From positions 558,001-622,000 of the forward strand of contig CAJZBQ010000003.1 in NCBI GenBank assembly GCA_914767885.1: a DNA stretch of 64,000 bases. Direction: 5' to 3'. The DNA is from Blepharisma stoltei. Lineage: Eukaryota > Ciliophora > Heterotrichea > Heterotrichida > Blepharismidae. The notes beneath the pieces were generated by a model. That model saw nothing but the letters and a program-made list of their open reading frames with translations, made no database searches and was not told where the DNA came from. This document shows, one piece after another, positions 1-12,000 of the stretch. Both the position numbers and the translations under genes were made by a program. Positions within the stretch are counted from its first letter, which is position 1; the number at the start of each line of letters is the position of its first letter.

Positions 1-82
1 GGGGGATAAAATATTTGAGGGCATTTCCTTATTTTGTTAATAAATATATATGACTTTGCTTTTATTTTATACAATTCTCAAT

Positions 83-3000
83 ATAGAAGATTACATCATT
101 GAGCTAAAGCCTTTAACTTCAGAGCAAAGACTTGATATTTTTAATGAACATCTATTAGGCCGCACAAGAGATGAGACACCAAGGATTTTAGATAAGCTGC
201 AGCAGGACATCAAGGCTTATGACTGTTTTGGAAACCCTTTATATTTGAATTTGATGCTAAGCCTCTCTATGCATTGTGTTCATGGAATTGATGATTTTGA
301 ATATGAATCTCTTGAAAATATGTCGACTCCAGAAAAATTATTTGAATATAGCATCGATTTTTATTCCCAAAGGCATTTTAAAGAAGAAATCATGCTAAGA
401 ATTTTTGGGTTGCTTACAGTCACAAGATCTGGATTAAGTGAAGAAGAGCTAATTAAGCTATCAAACTGTAAACCGCAACAAGTTTCTCGCATTTTAACTA
501 TATTCCATACCTGTTTGGTCTGTATTTCAGGGTTTTATATATTCAGTAATGAATGCTTTAAAAAAGTTGTCTTAGAAAAACTAGGCACCCTTAGCAGCCT
601 TCATCATGAAATTTCTCGTGTACTCGAAGGAAATAAGCTTACAATCAGGAAAACTGATGAACTCTTATACCATTTAGAAGCTAGCAATTCCTGAATGAAA
701 TTAAAAGACCAACTCACAAAGCTTGATGTTTTTACACTTATGATGACCCCTGACTACAAGCTTGATTTATTTAATTACTGAGCACAGCTAGAACAGCAAA
801 GGTTTGACCCAGTCCAAGAGTACAATAAAACTATTGAAGAGTTTGTTGCCCAGCATAGTCCTTCCCACCACGATTTACTTATCCTAATGCTTCAGTTTTG
901 TAGGTTTTTTAAAGAATATAATGATATGGAAGTTCCTTCAGCTTTTAACTTCCGACATCCTCATTTAAAAGGCTATTATGAGCTAAAAGAAATATACCTA
1001 TTTAAATAGATCCTAATTTTATAGTAAATTAGAGCACAGCTACTAGAAAAAAATATTCCTGACTATTACAAATAGGCATAAATTTACTTGAAGAAGTTGA
1101 AAAGCTGCCTGAAATGTTTTTCTCAACCCAGCAATACCCTCTAAAAGAAGAAGAAAATTTTTCTATTGAAAATAAAATGTCCAGGCTTGCGTTAAAAGAA
1201 ATGTGCCTAAAAGCAGCAAAAAAAGAATATTTTAATACTAAACCTCCAAATTTTTATTATTATAAGCGATGACTGTGGATACAGTTTCCATGGTGCACGC
1301 TGGACTCTAATGCAGATTTTTCACAAATTATGAGGAAATTTAATGATGAAAATGAAATGATGAATCCGAAAGCTGAAAATGACTTATCAATAGAAATGCT
1401 GAGCATTTTTAAAAATGCTAATGCAAAAGCTATTAAAAAGTATACACCTGTTACACGATCAGCTTCATCTACTAAAATAGAAATAAGTAAAAAAAGGCAT
1501 ACAAGAAATGAGTCAAATACACAAATATCAAGGGCTGTAGGAATTTTACCAAAAATAAGGTCACAGATGACGCTAGGCCTGCAAACTCCAGAATCAAAAA
1601 GTAGAAGCCATTCTGTGTCATCACTTCAGCATAGCTTTACTTCGAATTGTTTTAGTAAAAGTTTTACAGTTAAAGAGTCTTTTGATGTAGAATTTAAAGA
1701 TCTAAGCCCAGATAATGTGCTCGAAAAAATTGGGTCAAGTTTATATGAATATTCTAATGCGCAGGTAAATAATAAAAGAAGAGAAAATTTTGAAATGAAA
1801 AAATTTTATAATAAACCATTTTTCCTTAAATTATTAATAAAAAATAATTATCTTTCTATAATAATCTGATATAAAACTATATAAAAATTTAATTAAAAAT
1901 TAGTATAGATTGATAGAAGAAACAAGAATTAAAAAACTTAAATTAATAGGCATCAAAAGCCAGCTTGAAAAAAATGAAGACAACTTCCGTGAGCAATGCG
2001 AAATAAAGCAAAAAATAGACGAGCTTCAAAAACAAATGGAGAGTATATTAGATAAACTTAACAACGCAGAGCTTGACTCCAGAAGGCTTGAATGTATCAT
2101 TTCTTGCTGCTTTAAAAATCCTGCAAGAAACGATGAATGGGTCAGAGGACTCGAAAAAGGTATAGAAAATATGAAAGATATGATAAAATTCGAATTGGGA
2201 GAAATTAAAAACTGCAATAAAGAAACAGAGATGCTAGAAGAACAATATTATGCATATAAGGCTACACAAAAAGACAAAGCAATGTATCAGCATGATACTA
2301 TTGAAAGGATTCTCTCACAGTATCAAATAAAAAACAGGATAAATGAAACTTTGTCTAAAGGAGAAAAAAAGAGAAAAGATTTGGTGACTAAAATTATGAG
2401 TGAACAAAGCAACAGCTATTTTTTTGATAAAATTAAGCAGAGAAATAAATTAAAGGTGACGATATCAGATAAAATGCAGTACTTAAAAGGGAAATTGGAG
2501 CATTATAATCAAGTCATGTCGAAGGTTAGTAAAGTTTTATATATAGAAGAATATTTTGTGAAAGGGTTTTGATGCAAGTCAATTTTTTTAAGCTAAAATT
2601 AAAGATAATAATGCCAAAAATACATTTAGCCTGCTAATTTATTTAAAAAAATTATAAAAATGGTTTAAATATTTCCCACCCTAGAGAGTTAGGGATGATT
2701 CTATTTACTTTTGAAAAAAGCAAAGAACTTAAAGAAAGCATAAAAGTTAAAGAAACAAAAATTCAAGAGCTTAAATGCGAAAGAGATTTACTACTCTCCA
2801 AACTGCAAATATTTAGAAAAAAAGAAACAGAAAATGATAAAAATCAGAAAATTGCATATACACTTGATGAATTGCATGACAAAGTAAGGGTAGCTGAGCA
2901 GAGATTTGAGCACCTTCATAAGTTATCTAAACGGCAAGAATATTTATATATATCTTGCTTAGGAAGCTTAGAGCAGCTATGAGGAAGATTTGCGGTAGAA

Positions 3001-3258
3001 AAAAATTATGATATTGACTCAACGAATATAAAGAAGGTTATTTCAACACTAGATAACAGGATTTGTGAAATGAAAAATAAGCTTGGAGACTCTTTCAGGC
3101 TGAGAATTAAGTCTGTAAATGAGTTTCCTATTTCAAAGAGTTCAGAGAGGTCAATTATTGAAAATCATGACGTGCTGGATGTGAAAGAAGTTTCTCATTT
3201 TGAGAGAAAAGGGGAAAGAAAAAATACAAAGCTCTTAAGATATATGAGCATGCAATAA
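83..3258 (+). CDS. NACHT-type ATPase C-terminal region plus coiled-coil protein, 5' partial
   Basis: The reading frame enters from upstream; the first ~80 bases look like the end of an insert, not coding. Residues encoded at 86-690 resemble the helical and winged-helix part that follows a NACHT/AAA ATPase core in NPHP3/TEP1-like proteins (IIELKPLTSEQRLDIF, NPLYLNLML, GLSEEELIKLS). The frame continues through UGA codons read as Trp (for example 692-694 and 1270-1272), then a Ser-rich linker (about 1330-1770) and a long Lys/Glu coiled coil (about 1780-3100), ending at UAA 3256-3258. Three interruptions at 995-1055, 1807-1905 and about 2527-2707 must be removed to keep it open; each restores frame. 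The ATPase core itself (Walker motifs) would lie upstream, so the class is inferred from the tail alone. It could equally be a TPR/WD NACHT protein. The joining of the ATPase-like and coiled-coil parts in one gene is supported by an unbroken frame from about 1054 to 1806. Confidence 0.55.
995..1055. mobile_element. Short IES candidate, 59 bp, TA-bounded
   Basis: The frame stops at 1007-1009 (TAG). Joining TA 995-996 to TA 1054-1055 gives Glu-Ile-Tyr-Ser-Trp-Leu-Leu-Gln and reopens the frame up to 1806. Other TA pairs nearby fail to give an open frame. No 15-nt GT-AG intron fits. The boundaries are inferred. Confidence 0.5.
1807..1905. mobile_element. IES, 97 bp, TA(TA)-bounded
   Basis: Both ends carry TATA (1807-1810 and 1904-1907). 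Removing 97 bp joins the coiled-coil heptads EMKKFY and RLIEETRIKKLK in frame. The insert is almost pure A+T and has in-frame stops. Confidence 0.65.
2527..2707. mobile_element. IES, about 150-180 bp, boundary ambiguous
   Basis: The coiled-coil frame (ending about 2528-2540) and the next one (from about 2692-2707) differ by one phase and are separated by an AT-rich stretch with stops. TA 2527-2528 with TA 2706-2707 (179 bp) joins SKV to TFEKSKELKE. TA 2538-2539 with TA 2690-2691 (152 bp) also restores frame, and its right end has the GAG-TTAG look typical of IESs in this window. Confidence 0.5.
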
Positions 3259-3817
3259 TATATGCAAGTAAATTTTGATTATTAATATTTTTGTGATGTT
3301 CTTTGAGTCTAAAAATTATTTAGATTAAGTAAGATTTTTTAAGATTACCAGTTCTTATAAAATCAAGTGATTTTATGATTTTGGGTATGTAAGCTTTTCT
3401 TTTATATGACTCAATTTAGAGTCAGCTTTTATTAATCCGAAGTTTATTTATTAAATTATCTTTTCTTTTTAAAGATTTTGTTTTCCTCGCCTTTAAATCT
3501 TGAAGACACTCAGTTCATATTTAAATAGTTCAAATATTGCATTCCATATTTTTCTACTAATTTTAAAAGACCGAATAAATCCCCAACTCCAGATTAAGAT
3601 TCTGTAAAGATCTCTTTCAAAATTTATATCAGGATTTAATTATATAAACATTTCCATTTCAATTGCATGGGTCGGCTATAATCGCAACTAAAACTAAGGC
3701 TTCTAATAATATTAAATACGATGAGTTTTCGATTCTATGCATTATTTTTTGTGATATTAACTAATTTCTTTTTTTCACATTTCATTCCTCATTAATTATT
3801 AAATTGTATTAATTAAG
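3259..3817. other. Intergenic, nothing recognised
   Basis: AT-rich spacer between the coiled-coil gene and the split small gene. I see no gene, RNA or clear repeat in it. Confidence 0.6.
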
Positions 3818-6771
3818 ATGAGTTCAGATCGAAACTTCTCAAAAATCAGAATTGAGTTACAAATTATCCAATCTGGAACTTCTCAAGATATTTCTATCCC
3901 AAATATAGACTCCAAACTTATAGCTTGCAACCAAAACGACAATTTTCTCATTCAACCCTTACTTAAATTTCTATCAGATCATCATCAAAATCTAGAGCAT
4001 ACAATGGTTTCTTTGTTTTCTAGCATAAAAAAAGTTTTTGTATATTCACTCCACCCCTCCGTGAGCGAATAAAAATTTTTGTTCGATCATAGAGAAGAGT
4101 TAATTTTTTAAAAAAATCCCAATCAGAAAAGTTTTAACTCCCCCCCCCCTCCGTGAGTGAACAAAAAATTTTTGTTCGCTCACGGATGGGGGTTAATTTT
4201 TATTTTTTTAAAAAAAATTATATATAAATTTTTAATTGTAAAATAATATTTTTTTTATAAGTTGAAAATTATTTTAAAAATATTATGGGGGGAGAGTAGG
4301 GAAATTTCCCAAAAAAAAAAAGAATACCATTTGATTAAAGGTAAAACACAGCTTAATTTTTCAATAATTTAATAATCAATAAACCTATTAGTAATAAATA
4401 TATGCATTCAGTTAAAATATTTTATATATTTTCTTATTTAATATAATAAGCAAATTCTCTATAAAATCATAATAAAAATGTACAAAGGGAAAAGAAAGTA
4501 CATTGAAATTTGGCAGAAAGTTGAAATTGCTGAATTTTACATTCAACACCAAAATGAGATGAGCATGAGAGATGTTGCTGCAAAGTTTCATGTCAACTCC
4601 TTTAGCTCGATTTCCGAATGGGTGAATAAGCTTGATGAGTTGAAGAAATCAGTAAAATCTGATAAAAAATTAAAATTAGAAAGCTTCACTCAAATTTCCA
4701 GAGCTAGAGAAAGAACTAGTTCATTGGTTTACTGCAATCCGTGAGCAAGGTATTCAGGTTCTCAGATCAACGATTGAGGAGAAAGCAAAAAGTTTGGCGG
4801 CAGAAATGGGATTGGCGCGATTCGGCTGTGGAGATAAATGGTGGCAAGGATTTAGGACCAGAAATAATTTATCTTTCAGAAAAATCAATGCCTCAAGCAT
4901 TAAGCCAATCGAAAAAGAGGCAGAACTTGTCAGGCAATACCTAGATGATTTAGCGTCATTGCTTCCTCAATTCGTTCCATCTAACATTTACAATTTCGAT
5001 GAAACGAGATTTGATTGAGATGTAAAAAGCAAGTTCACTTATGATTCAAGGGAACTCAACGAATTCTAGGCGTTCAATCAGCTAAAATGAACCATTTTAT
5101 CACTGTTATGCTTATGATTAGAGCTGATGGAGAAAAAAATGCCTGCTTTGCTCATTTTTCAAGAGAAAAATGGCCAGATCCCGAACCTTGTAAGAGAAAG
5201 ACTGAATATTCCAGAAAATGTCATCATAAAATCAAATAAATCTGGCTACATTTCTGACCAGATTCTTAATGACTACCTCAGAACAATATTGAGACGAGAA
5301 AACCAACTGCTGATTTATGATCAGGCTGGAAGTCATAAAACTATCATGATTTCTAATGCAATTTCAGATTTAGATGCAACCAAAATTGTGATCCCTGGAG
5401 GGTGCACAAAGTATTTGCAACCACTTGACGCACTGGTAATTGCAAATTTCAAATCAAAAACAACAGATTCAGAATCAAATTCCAAACAGAGCAGATTGAA
5501 AGAAGATCGAAAAGAACTGGAAACCTCAAAGCTCTTGATCGCCAGCAACTGATAAACATTGCTTCAAAGGCGTGAGATGCTGTAAGCCCTCAACTTGTCA
5601 GAAAATCATTTGAGTTGACGGGTTCTTATGGCGTTAATCATCCAAAGATTTTCAGCCATCAAGTTAATATGAAGAAGTTAATTATCTAATCGATTTCTTC
5701 TATTCATTTTTTTGTCTTAAATTTAAAATTGTTAAATTCAACCTTTTCACTTATGGTATTCTTTTTTTTAACCCTTTGAATAATATATCAAACAAACTTA
5801 ATAATTATTTTTCAATATTATCCTCTTTATTTGTATTAAATATAGATATAATAAAAATATATATAAAATTATATGTAAAAAAATTTTTGTTCGCTCACGG
5901 AGGGTGGGTTTTTGACCAAAAAATAGGGATTTTTCTAATGGTTTTGTTCGCTCACGGGAGGGGGGGGGGGGAGTAAGGCAAATTTAATTTAATTTGAAAT
6001 TTATGTTTTTTAAAATTCACGCTTTTTAAATTAAATAGAATTAGTTAGAGATTTTATTATAATAATTATCACTTATATATCAAAATATTTTTTCATAAAA
6101 AATTTTGTTCACTAGCGGAGGATGTGTTTTTACCCATAATTTTTTTCCAATGGATTTGCTCACTCACAAAGGGGGAGTCAGGAAACTATCCTTTACCTGG
6201 CGACCTTCAGGTTTCTGCAAATGAATTCATTTCAAATTCCACAATAAAATTAAGATTCCGATACACAAGAGATTATGAGTCATCAAAAACAGCTCAAGTT
6301 GAGCAAGGAGCTGAAGAGGATAATGAGTCTGATAGCGGCGCAAAAGGGAGTAAAAGGACTAAAGAAAGGAAGGTCGGCGTCATAATAGAAAAAGTAGCTC
6401 AGTGGAGAAACTTATATAACGGAGTCCCAAACTCTAACGGAGAAATGGTTAGGCTGACTTTAGAAGAAGCTGCCACAAAGGTCGGAATTTCGAAAAAATC
6501 TCTTGATGACTATCTGTTACAATTGAGATTTGGCAGGAAATATGGGTTCAATTTTGAAGAGCATAAAAATGATAAAGTTGGGCTATTAAGAGCTTTTGTA
6601 AAAAAATTCAAAAAAATCCAATCTGACCTTTCAAAAGTGAAGCCTGGTGAGACAATTCCAAGTGAGCTTGAGCAGCAGATAAATGAAAAAGGCACGCCAC
6701 TGTGTAAATCTAAAAAATGTTGTGTGCCACCTTCTGGGATTTTAAAGGTTCCAGGACAAAGTTCAAATTAA
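3818..6771 (+). CDS. Unrecognised 273-aa protein, split by a 2.1-kb IES
   Basis: Two coding parts, 3818-4048 (77 aa) and 6181-6771, are joined by removing the insert between TCA 4046-4048 and TCA 6178-6180. The 2132 bp removed leave 822 nt, exactly 274 codons. The junction reads KKVFVYS-GNYPLPGDLQV. The protein starts MSSDRNFSKIRIELQ, has an acidic Glu/Asp/Ser and basic KRTKERK stretch around residues 115-135, and a C-terminal helical region (about residues 165-215, EEAATKVGISKKSLDDYL) that could be a helix-turn-helix, then two Cys pairs near the end (KKCCV). I do not recognise a family. The HTH-like look suggests a nuclear DNA-associated protein, as inference only. UAA stop at 6769-6771. Confidence 0.6.
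4135..5975 (+). mobile_element. pogo-like DNA transposon, 1.84 kb, nested in the outer MITE
   Basis: Bounded by TA 4135-4136 and TA 5974-5975. The left end is a C-run plus CTCCGTGAGTGAACAAAA followed by its inverted copy at about 4162-4190. The right end has two direct copies of the CTCACGGAG motif (5893-5902 and 5950-5960) before a G-run and GAG. These are the same arms as the 350-390 bp MITEs elsewhere, so this is a relative of the full-length parent. As I recall, the Blepharisma germline literature describes pogo-derived MITEs of this kind (BogoMITE). Confidence 0.85.
4478..5689 (+). pseudogene. pogo/Tigger-type transposase, frameshifted
   Basis: The N-terminus (4478-about 4680) begins MYKGKRKYIEIWQKVEIAEFY, a psq/CENPB-type helix-turn-helix. 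A second HTH of CENPB type follows at about 4700-4890 (REQGIQVLR to WWQGFRTRNNL). The DDE domain shows IYNFDETRFD (first Asp, about 5000), LLIYDQAGSHKT (second Asp, about 5318) and QPLDALVIANFK (third Asp, about 5425), the DDD arrangement of pogo elements. The C-terminus in another frame (5571-5689) ends GVNHPKIFSHQ. At least four frame changes (near 4680, 5045, 5140 and 5460) break it, so this copy is inactive unless those are sequence errors. UGA codons inside the conserved blocks must be read as Trp (WD after NFDETRFD), so it has evolved under the host code. Confidence 0.85.
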
Positions 6772-7068
6772 ATATAATCAAATCTTTCATCTAAATTTTT
6801 TGGTTTTAATATTATATTAAAGTTATATTCAAATTATTTATGCGTTACAATTTAATTTTTATTTTTAGTTTATATTTGGTAAAAATGCTATTGAGAATTG
6901 GTGAGCTGTAAGAATGAGTTCTCTTTTTATACTTTTATTATAACAGTTTCAATTATGAGTCAACATTCTTAGTCCTCCACTAAAACTTTTTTATTTTTTT
7001 ATAAAATATTTATTCACTTTTTAATAAAAATCTTTATTAGTCATAGGGAGTTGGCTTATATTATTTAA
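6772..7068. other. Intergenic, nothing recognised
   Basis: AT-rich spacer. No coding frame or repeat that I can support. Confidence 0.5.
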
Positions 7069-7602
7069 ATGGGTAGTGTAATGGCAACTCATAAGAAAAA
7101 GCAAAGAGTATAATATATATAGATAGCAAAAGCTGTAGAAGCAGTTATTTCTAATGATCCTTACTTTCATTATACGACTGAAGATACTACAATCCTACTT
7201 GAAGCAGTAAAAATAAATTAGAATAATTGGACACTTTTACATTTAGCTGTATGGCTGAATAAGGAAATTGCAATTAAAAAAATTTTGGAATTAAAGCCCA
7301 ATATTGAGGCTCTAGATTCTAATGGAGAAACTGCGCTACATTTAGCCGAAATTTCCCAAAATGATGATATATATAAACTATTAAAAGTTGTTGGTGCAAA
7401 CGATACAATTAAAAGTAAATATGGTAAAGGAAGCTCTTCGAACGGGAAATTAATTGAGATTGATCTCTGCAATGAACAAGCAAAAAAGATTGAAGTGCCT
7501 TCAATGGTAAGTACAGTTAAATCAACTGTTTCAGCTAAAAATGAAATATTCTTAAGTTCTGAAACAGATGAGCTGAATTTCGAAAAAGTTGAATTTTTAT
7601 AA
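7069..7602 (+). CDS. Small ankyrin-repeat protein with two 15-nt introns
   Basis: ATG at 7069 (a second in-frame ATG at 7081). Two introns of exactly 15 nt (7108-7122 and 7207-7221) each remove in-frame stops. The spliced length is 504 nt, giving 167 aa. Residues about 30-115 hold ankyrin-like repeats (NWTLLHLAVWLNKEIAIKKIL, then NGETALHLAEISQNDDIYKLL); the rest is a low-complexity Lys/Ser/Glu tail ending EKVEFL. Ankyrin repeats bind protein partners, but no partner can be named. It is the only gene in the window in which I see spliceosomal introns and the only one without an IES. Unlike IESs, the interruptions have GT-AG ends and no TA duplication. UAA stop at 7600-7602. Confidence 0.85.
7108..7122 (+). 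other. 15-nt spliceosomal intron
   Basis: GTATAATATATATAG. It starts GTA and ends TAG; removal joins Arg codon 7105-7107 to Ile-Ala-Lys. Confidence 0.9.
7207..7221 (+). other. 15-nt spliceosomal intron
   Basis: GTAAAAATAAATTAG. Removal joins LLEA to NNWTLLHLA across an in-frame TAA and TAG. Confidence 0.9.
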
Positions 7603-9000
7603 CTTTATACTGATTTTCATTTATGAAAAATCATGATAATAGATTGAATTTAAATAATTATAAGAAATATAAGAAAATTGGTATAATGTATTGGAAGAGT
7701 TCATAGCAGGCTTGATTTGGCCATACATAAGCAAGTATCTGGAGAATATTAATACATTTAGTTAATAAAATTTAGATAATTTTTAATTCATAATAGAACT
7801 AAAGAATTAAATAATAAGATTATTATGGCTCCTAATGTGTAAAAAAGACATAAAAAATACTCTTTATAGCAATTTAAGTGAGCTTTATATTTTATTTAAT
7901 GGAAATTATTTGAAAATAGCAACATTTTTAGTATGTCAAATTTTTCACCATTTTTAAAATTACGTGTGACTTTAAAAAATTAAAACTTGAAGAACAAACA
8001 ATTTTATTCAAAATTTATATTTAAGTTTATAATTAATAGATCTTCATTTTCCACATTTTGTGTTTGAGCACATCTCAAGCATAATAGGCCATTTTTAAAA
8101 AAATTTCCATTTTACTTTAAAATATAACCCAATAATAAGATTTTTTAAAAATGTATATTTAAGTTTATTATTAAGATATCTTCATTTTCCACATTTTGGA
8201 TTTAAACACAAATTAAACAAGATATGCATATAATAGTTTAAAAATAAGAATAGGAAATTTATTAAAAATCTCCATTTATAAATTTGACAAGCCACTTTAA
8301 TAATTATTATATAAAAATTATTTTATTTTAATAAAACACAAGCCCTAAAATAATTAATTTACCAATCTAAGATCCTTATTTAAACATTGGAAATAATATA
8401 AAACTTTGAAGTCATTATTAATAGCCAAAATATTTAAATTAATTATAGTCAGTGTCACTAACGATATAGGTTACTATATAGTTTTAATATTTTGAAACAA
8501 TTAAAAACAATTATCCCCCTGATTTAATTCAAGCAGCTTACTGGAGGATAAGAAATTTTTCCAGCAGAGTATAAAAAAAAAGCAAGAGAACTATATATAA
8601 GGAAATTTAAAAAATAATTTTAGTATGACTAATCTTTCAATTATTTATGATTAATTAAATAGAAATGTTTACATTTCACATATAATCTGCATTTTACAAA
8701 TTTTTTTCTATCACTTATCTTTTCGATATAAAATATATTTCCATTTTTCAATTAGACCTCACCCGAAATCCTTAAGATTTTCCTCATATTTAGGCTCTCT
8801 CTCAAAATAATTATCCATTTTCCTTTTCCTTTAAGTTTAATTTCCATTTCTATTGCTTTCTTATCTAGTTTATTTCACATTATTTAATTCGCCTCAATTT
8901 TGCACCAATCCTTCCCTTTATACAAAAAGACTTTAACTTTAATCTCGCGAGCCGTTAATCCAGTCTATTTAAGAAAAATGAACGGTGGAAATATAATAAT
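7603..9000. other. 1.4-kb AT-rich intergenic region upstream of the giant gene
   Basis: No coding frame. It includes an imperfect direct repeat (8011-8080 and 8149-8213). The last ~100 bases before ATG 9001 are less AT-rich and may be the promoter/5' leader, but no motif is identifiable. Confidence 0.6.
8011..8213. repeat. Imperfect direct repeat, two copies of about 65-70 bp
   Basis: 8011-8080 and 8149-8213 share TATATTTAAGTTTAT, a short variable gap, then TCTTCATTTTCCACATTTTG and an AAACACA/GAGCACA-like continuation. Confidence 0.7.
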
Positions 9001-12000
9001 ATGGAAGAACAAAGACTTCTTGAGTTGGTTGAGAAGATCTTCTCAGGTCCGCCTGATGAACCTCAAACCACCTCTCAAAATCTACAAGCTCTCAATAAAG
9101 CTCTTCAAAAAGCCTCAGAAAGCACTTTACAAGCAGTCAGCGACTTGCTCAGCGATCTCGAAGGTCAAGGAAAAATCCCAATGGATGACGCAGACAAGTT
9201 CCATGATTACCTTGATGAAATCTCAGAAGGGAACAACCCCTCTTTCCCAGTCCTGACCTGCTTAGAAGGCCCAACAGCTCACAAGAAAGCATTAAATGCA
9301 GCCAAGCTATTCCACGCTATGCACAAGATCCACCTCGTCCGTCAATCGATGCTGCACAACTGCTTCACTGAGTTAAACGAGCACAAATGGGAAGTCAGAA
9401 CAAGTGATATGAAAATCCTTCACGAACTTGAAGTAAAAAGGCTTAATTGTTCCCGTTTAGTTGCCCAGCTTAAAGGAGCTTTAGGAATGAACATGGAAAG
9501 GACCATTAGGCTTTGGCATGGAAATGCTTTTACCCAGGACTCAGTCATTGAAGTAGACTCTTATGAAGAAAACTATACAACGACAAGGCATAAAAGGACT
9601 TTAAGTGAGTACGAAAAAAGGCAGAAAATTCACAATGCGATTACAGGATTTATTGGAAAAGGCTCAGTGTGTTTTGAACAGCTCGGATTTTGGAGATGGA
9701 GACTTAAAGTTCAAGAAATCTTGGAAAATGAAGGAAGGGTTAAGGATGGTCTTGATGTCTGTGACGCGTTCTTCAGAAGACTTAATTCAAAGAAGGCAAT
9801 GAAAAACTGGAAGTTTATGCTTAAGCCGAGATGGGAGACGAAAAAGGATTTATTAGAAGAAATTATGAGAAGGGCAGAACTTAGACTGTTTTACGTTAAG
9901 AAACTTGCAGCTGAAAAACTGAAGACAGCAGAAAAGCCTAAGGAAGAAGATGAGGAATTCGTGGAGTTAGTAGACAATCTTACAGCTAAAACAAAGCACA
10001 TCAGCAATGTGCCGAAGAAGGAAAGAGCTCAAGCTGTGAGGGCAGCCAAAGTAAATATGCCAAATTCTAACTCTCCTCCATGAGCGAACAAAAAAATCTT
10101 GTTCGCTCACGGAGGGGGTTAATTTTTTTTTTGAAAAAAAATATATGGAGAAAAATTTTTTTGAAATTTTTTAAAAAAATCCTAATTCTCAAAATTGGAA
10201 AGCAAATATTAATTTTAATTTATAAATTTATGTTTTAAAATGCAATTTGTTTAAAATTAAACTGAATTAGCTCTAGATTTCATTATAAAAATTATCACTT
10301 ATATATCAAATTTTTTTCGCTCACAGAGAGGGGAGAGTAAGAAAAAATTAGGAGACATAGTCAAACATCTTCGTGAGGTCAGCGAAAATAAAAAAAAACT
10401 GAAAGAAGTCGCTATTTCTTATTGGAAAACCAAAGCTCTAGACAAGCAAAAAGATAAAACTGATGATGCAACCAAAAATCTCGCTGCCACAGTAGTCAAG
10501 GAAATTCTTCAAAAGCAGCCTCGAGACAGCTTAAGAAAATGGAGAGACCTTATAATTGGTCCAAGCGACAAACAGTCTTCAGTTTTCAAAAACCTCGCAA
10601 TGAACGCTATTAATATGAAAATTGCTCCAAAAATTGCCTTGCTCAAATGGAAGCTCGCTAAAACTCACAAATCAATTGGAGAATTCGCAGATAATGAAGA
10701 TAAAACAGTTGAAAAATATAAGAAGTCTTTACTCCGCAGCGTATTTAAATCAAATAGAGCACTTAAGGACAGCTTACATCTATGGAATACCAATGCTAAA
10801 GCAGAAGGCAGCAGCCAAACACAAGACAAAGTTACTCATATGATCAATGTCCTTAAGAAAATACTTAACCATAAATTAAATAAGTGCTTTAAAGAGCCAG
10901 CAGAACAGAAAACTAAAGAAGAAGTATTAGGAGAAGCTTTAATTAAAATATATAAGAACATCCATTATGTTCTAGGAAAAGCCTTTAACAGATGGGCAAG
11001 ATTCGTGCCAGATCAACCACGTCCTGAAGACAAAGAAAAAATAATGAAACTCGCTCTCATCAACATGTCAAAAGTCCCAAGAGAAGCCTTGCTTCGTGCA
11101 TTCTACGTATGGAAAGGCCTTCTCCCACCCCCACAAGAAGAAGCCAAAACCCCAGCCTCTCGTACAAAAACTAACCCTGCCGCAGGCAAAAAAATTCCAA
11201 AAGATGGTCAAGCCCCAGAAGATGAAGACGAGCCAAGTGGAAAAAGACTTGCTTCTAGAGATCCTAAGACCATAACCAAAATTCCTGAAGGAAACGAACA
11301 AAACGCCAAAATTTTCTGTTTCCTTACAACATTGCAAAGAATTATTGCAGTGAAAACCAGAAAAGTCCTCAAGCCAATTTATATCGTAAAAGACGCTGAT
11401 GCAATCCTTAGAGGCTATCTTAAGAAACTTCAGCTAGTTAGAAAGGGCTTATTAGAGACTGCAGTATTCAGATGGAAATATGCAGGTCTTGCTAAGAGAT
11501 TTAGAGAAAAGGCAGGAGCTTTGTTTAGAGCTATTCAGCTTTCTACTGATCCTAGAAAAGACGCAATTAGTATATGGGGAGAAAAGACCCGTGCAGCAAA
11601 ATTAATAAAGCAGGTAAGGGCTGCTGAAAAACTTGGATCCACACTTAATAGAAGTGCAAGAGACAACTTGAGAAAAGGCTTAGACACTATTAAGTCCAAG
11701 AAAAGCCTTAAGGATATATTAAATAGGGTTTGGAATCAGGTGAATAAGAAATATTTCTCTGATGAACATTCCTATTTCTTGAGATGGGCTATGGCAGTGA
11801 ACTCAGAAAGAATCAGAGTTGCCCAATTAGAAAAAGATAAAGCTATTGGAGGAATCGTTCACTATTGGTCTGTTAACTATAAACTTAGGGTAAGACGTGG
11901 ATTTAATGCTTTTTGCAAGAACTCAAAGCCGCTTAAGCTAAGATTTATTAGAGCTCTTGAGAAAGGACTAAGAGGTAAAGTCGGCCATGCTTTTGACACA

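Larger units (their letters stand above)
4046..6180. mobile_element. Outer IES with MITE ends, TCA-bounded, hosts a nested transposon
   Basis: The left end reads CTCCACCCCTCCGTGAGCG and the right end has CACTCACAAAGGGGGAG, matching the MITE family that recurs through the window. Flanks are TCA on both sides, so the usual TTA duplication has a C in the middle. Without the nested element (1839 bp) the outer element is 293 bp. Confidence 0.8.

Noticed and set aside
1330-3258. The coiled-coil part as a separate gene from 83-1329
   Set aside because: The frame from about 1054 through 1330 to 1806 is unbroken with UGA as Trp, so a single gene is simpler, though transcripts could still separate them.
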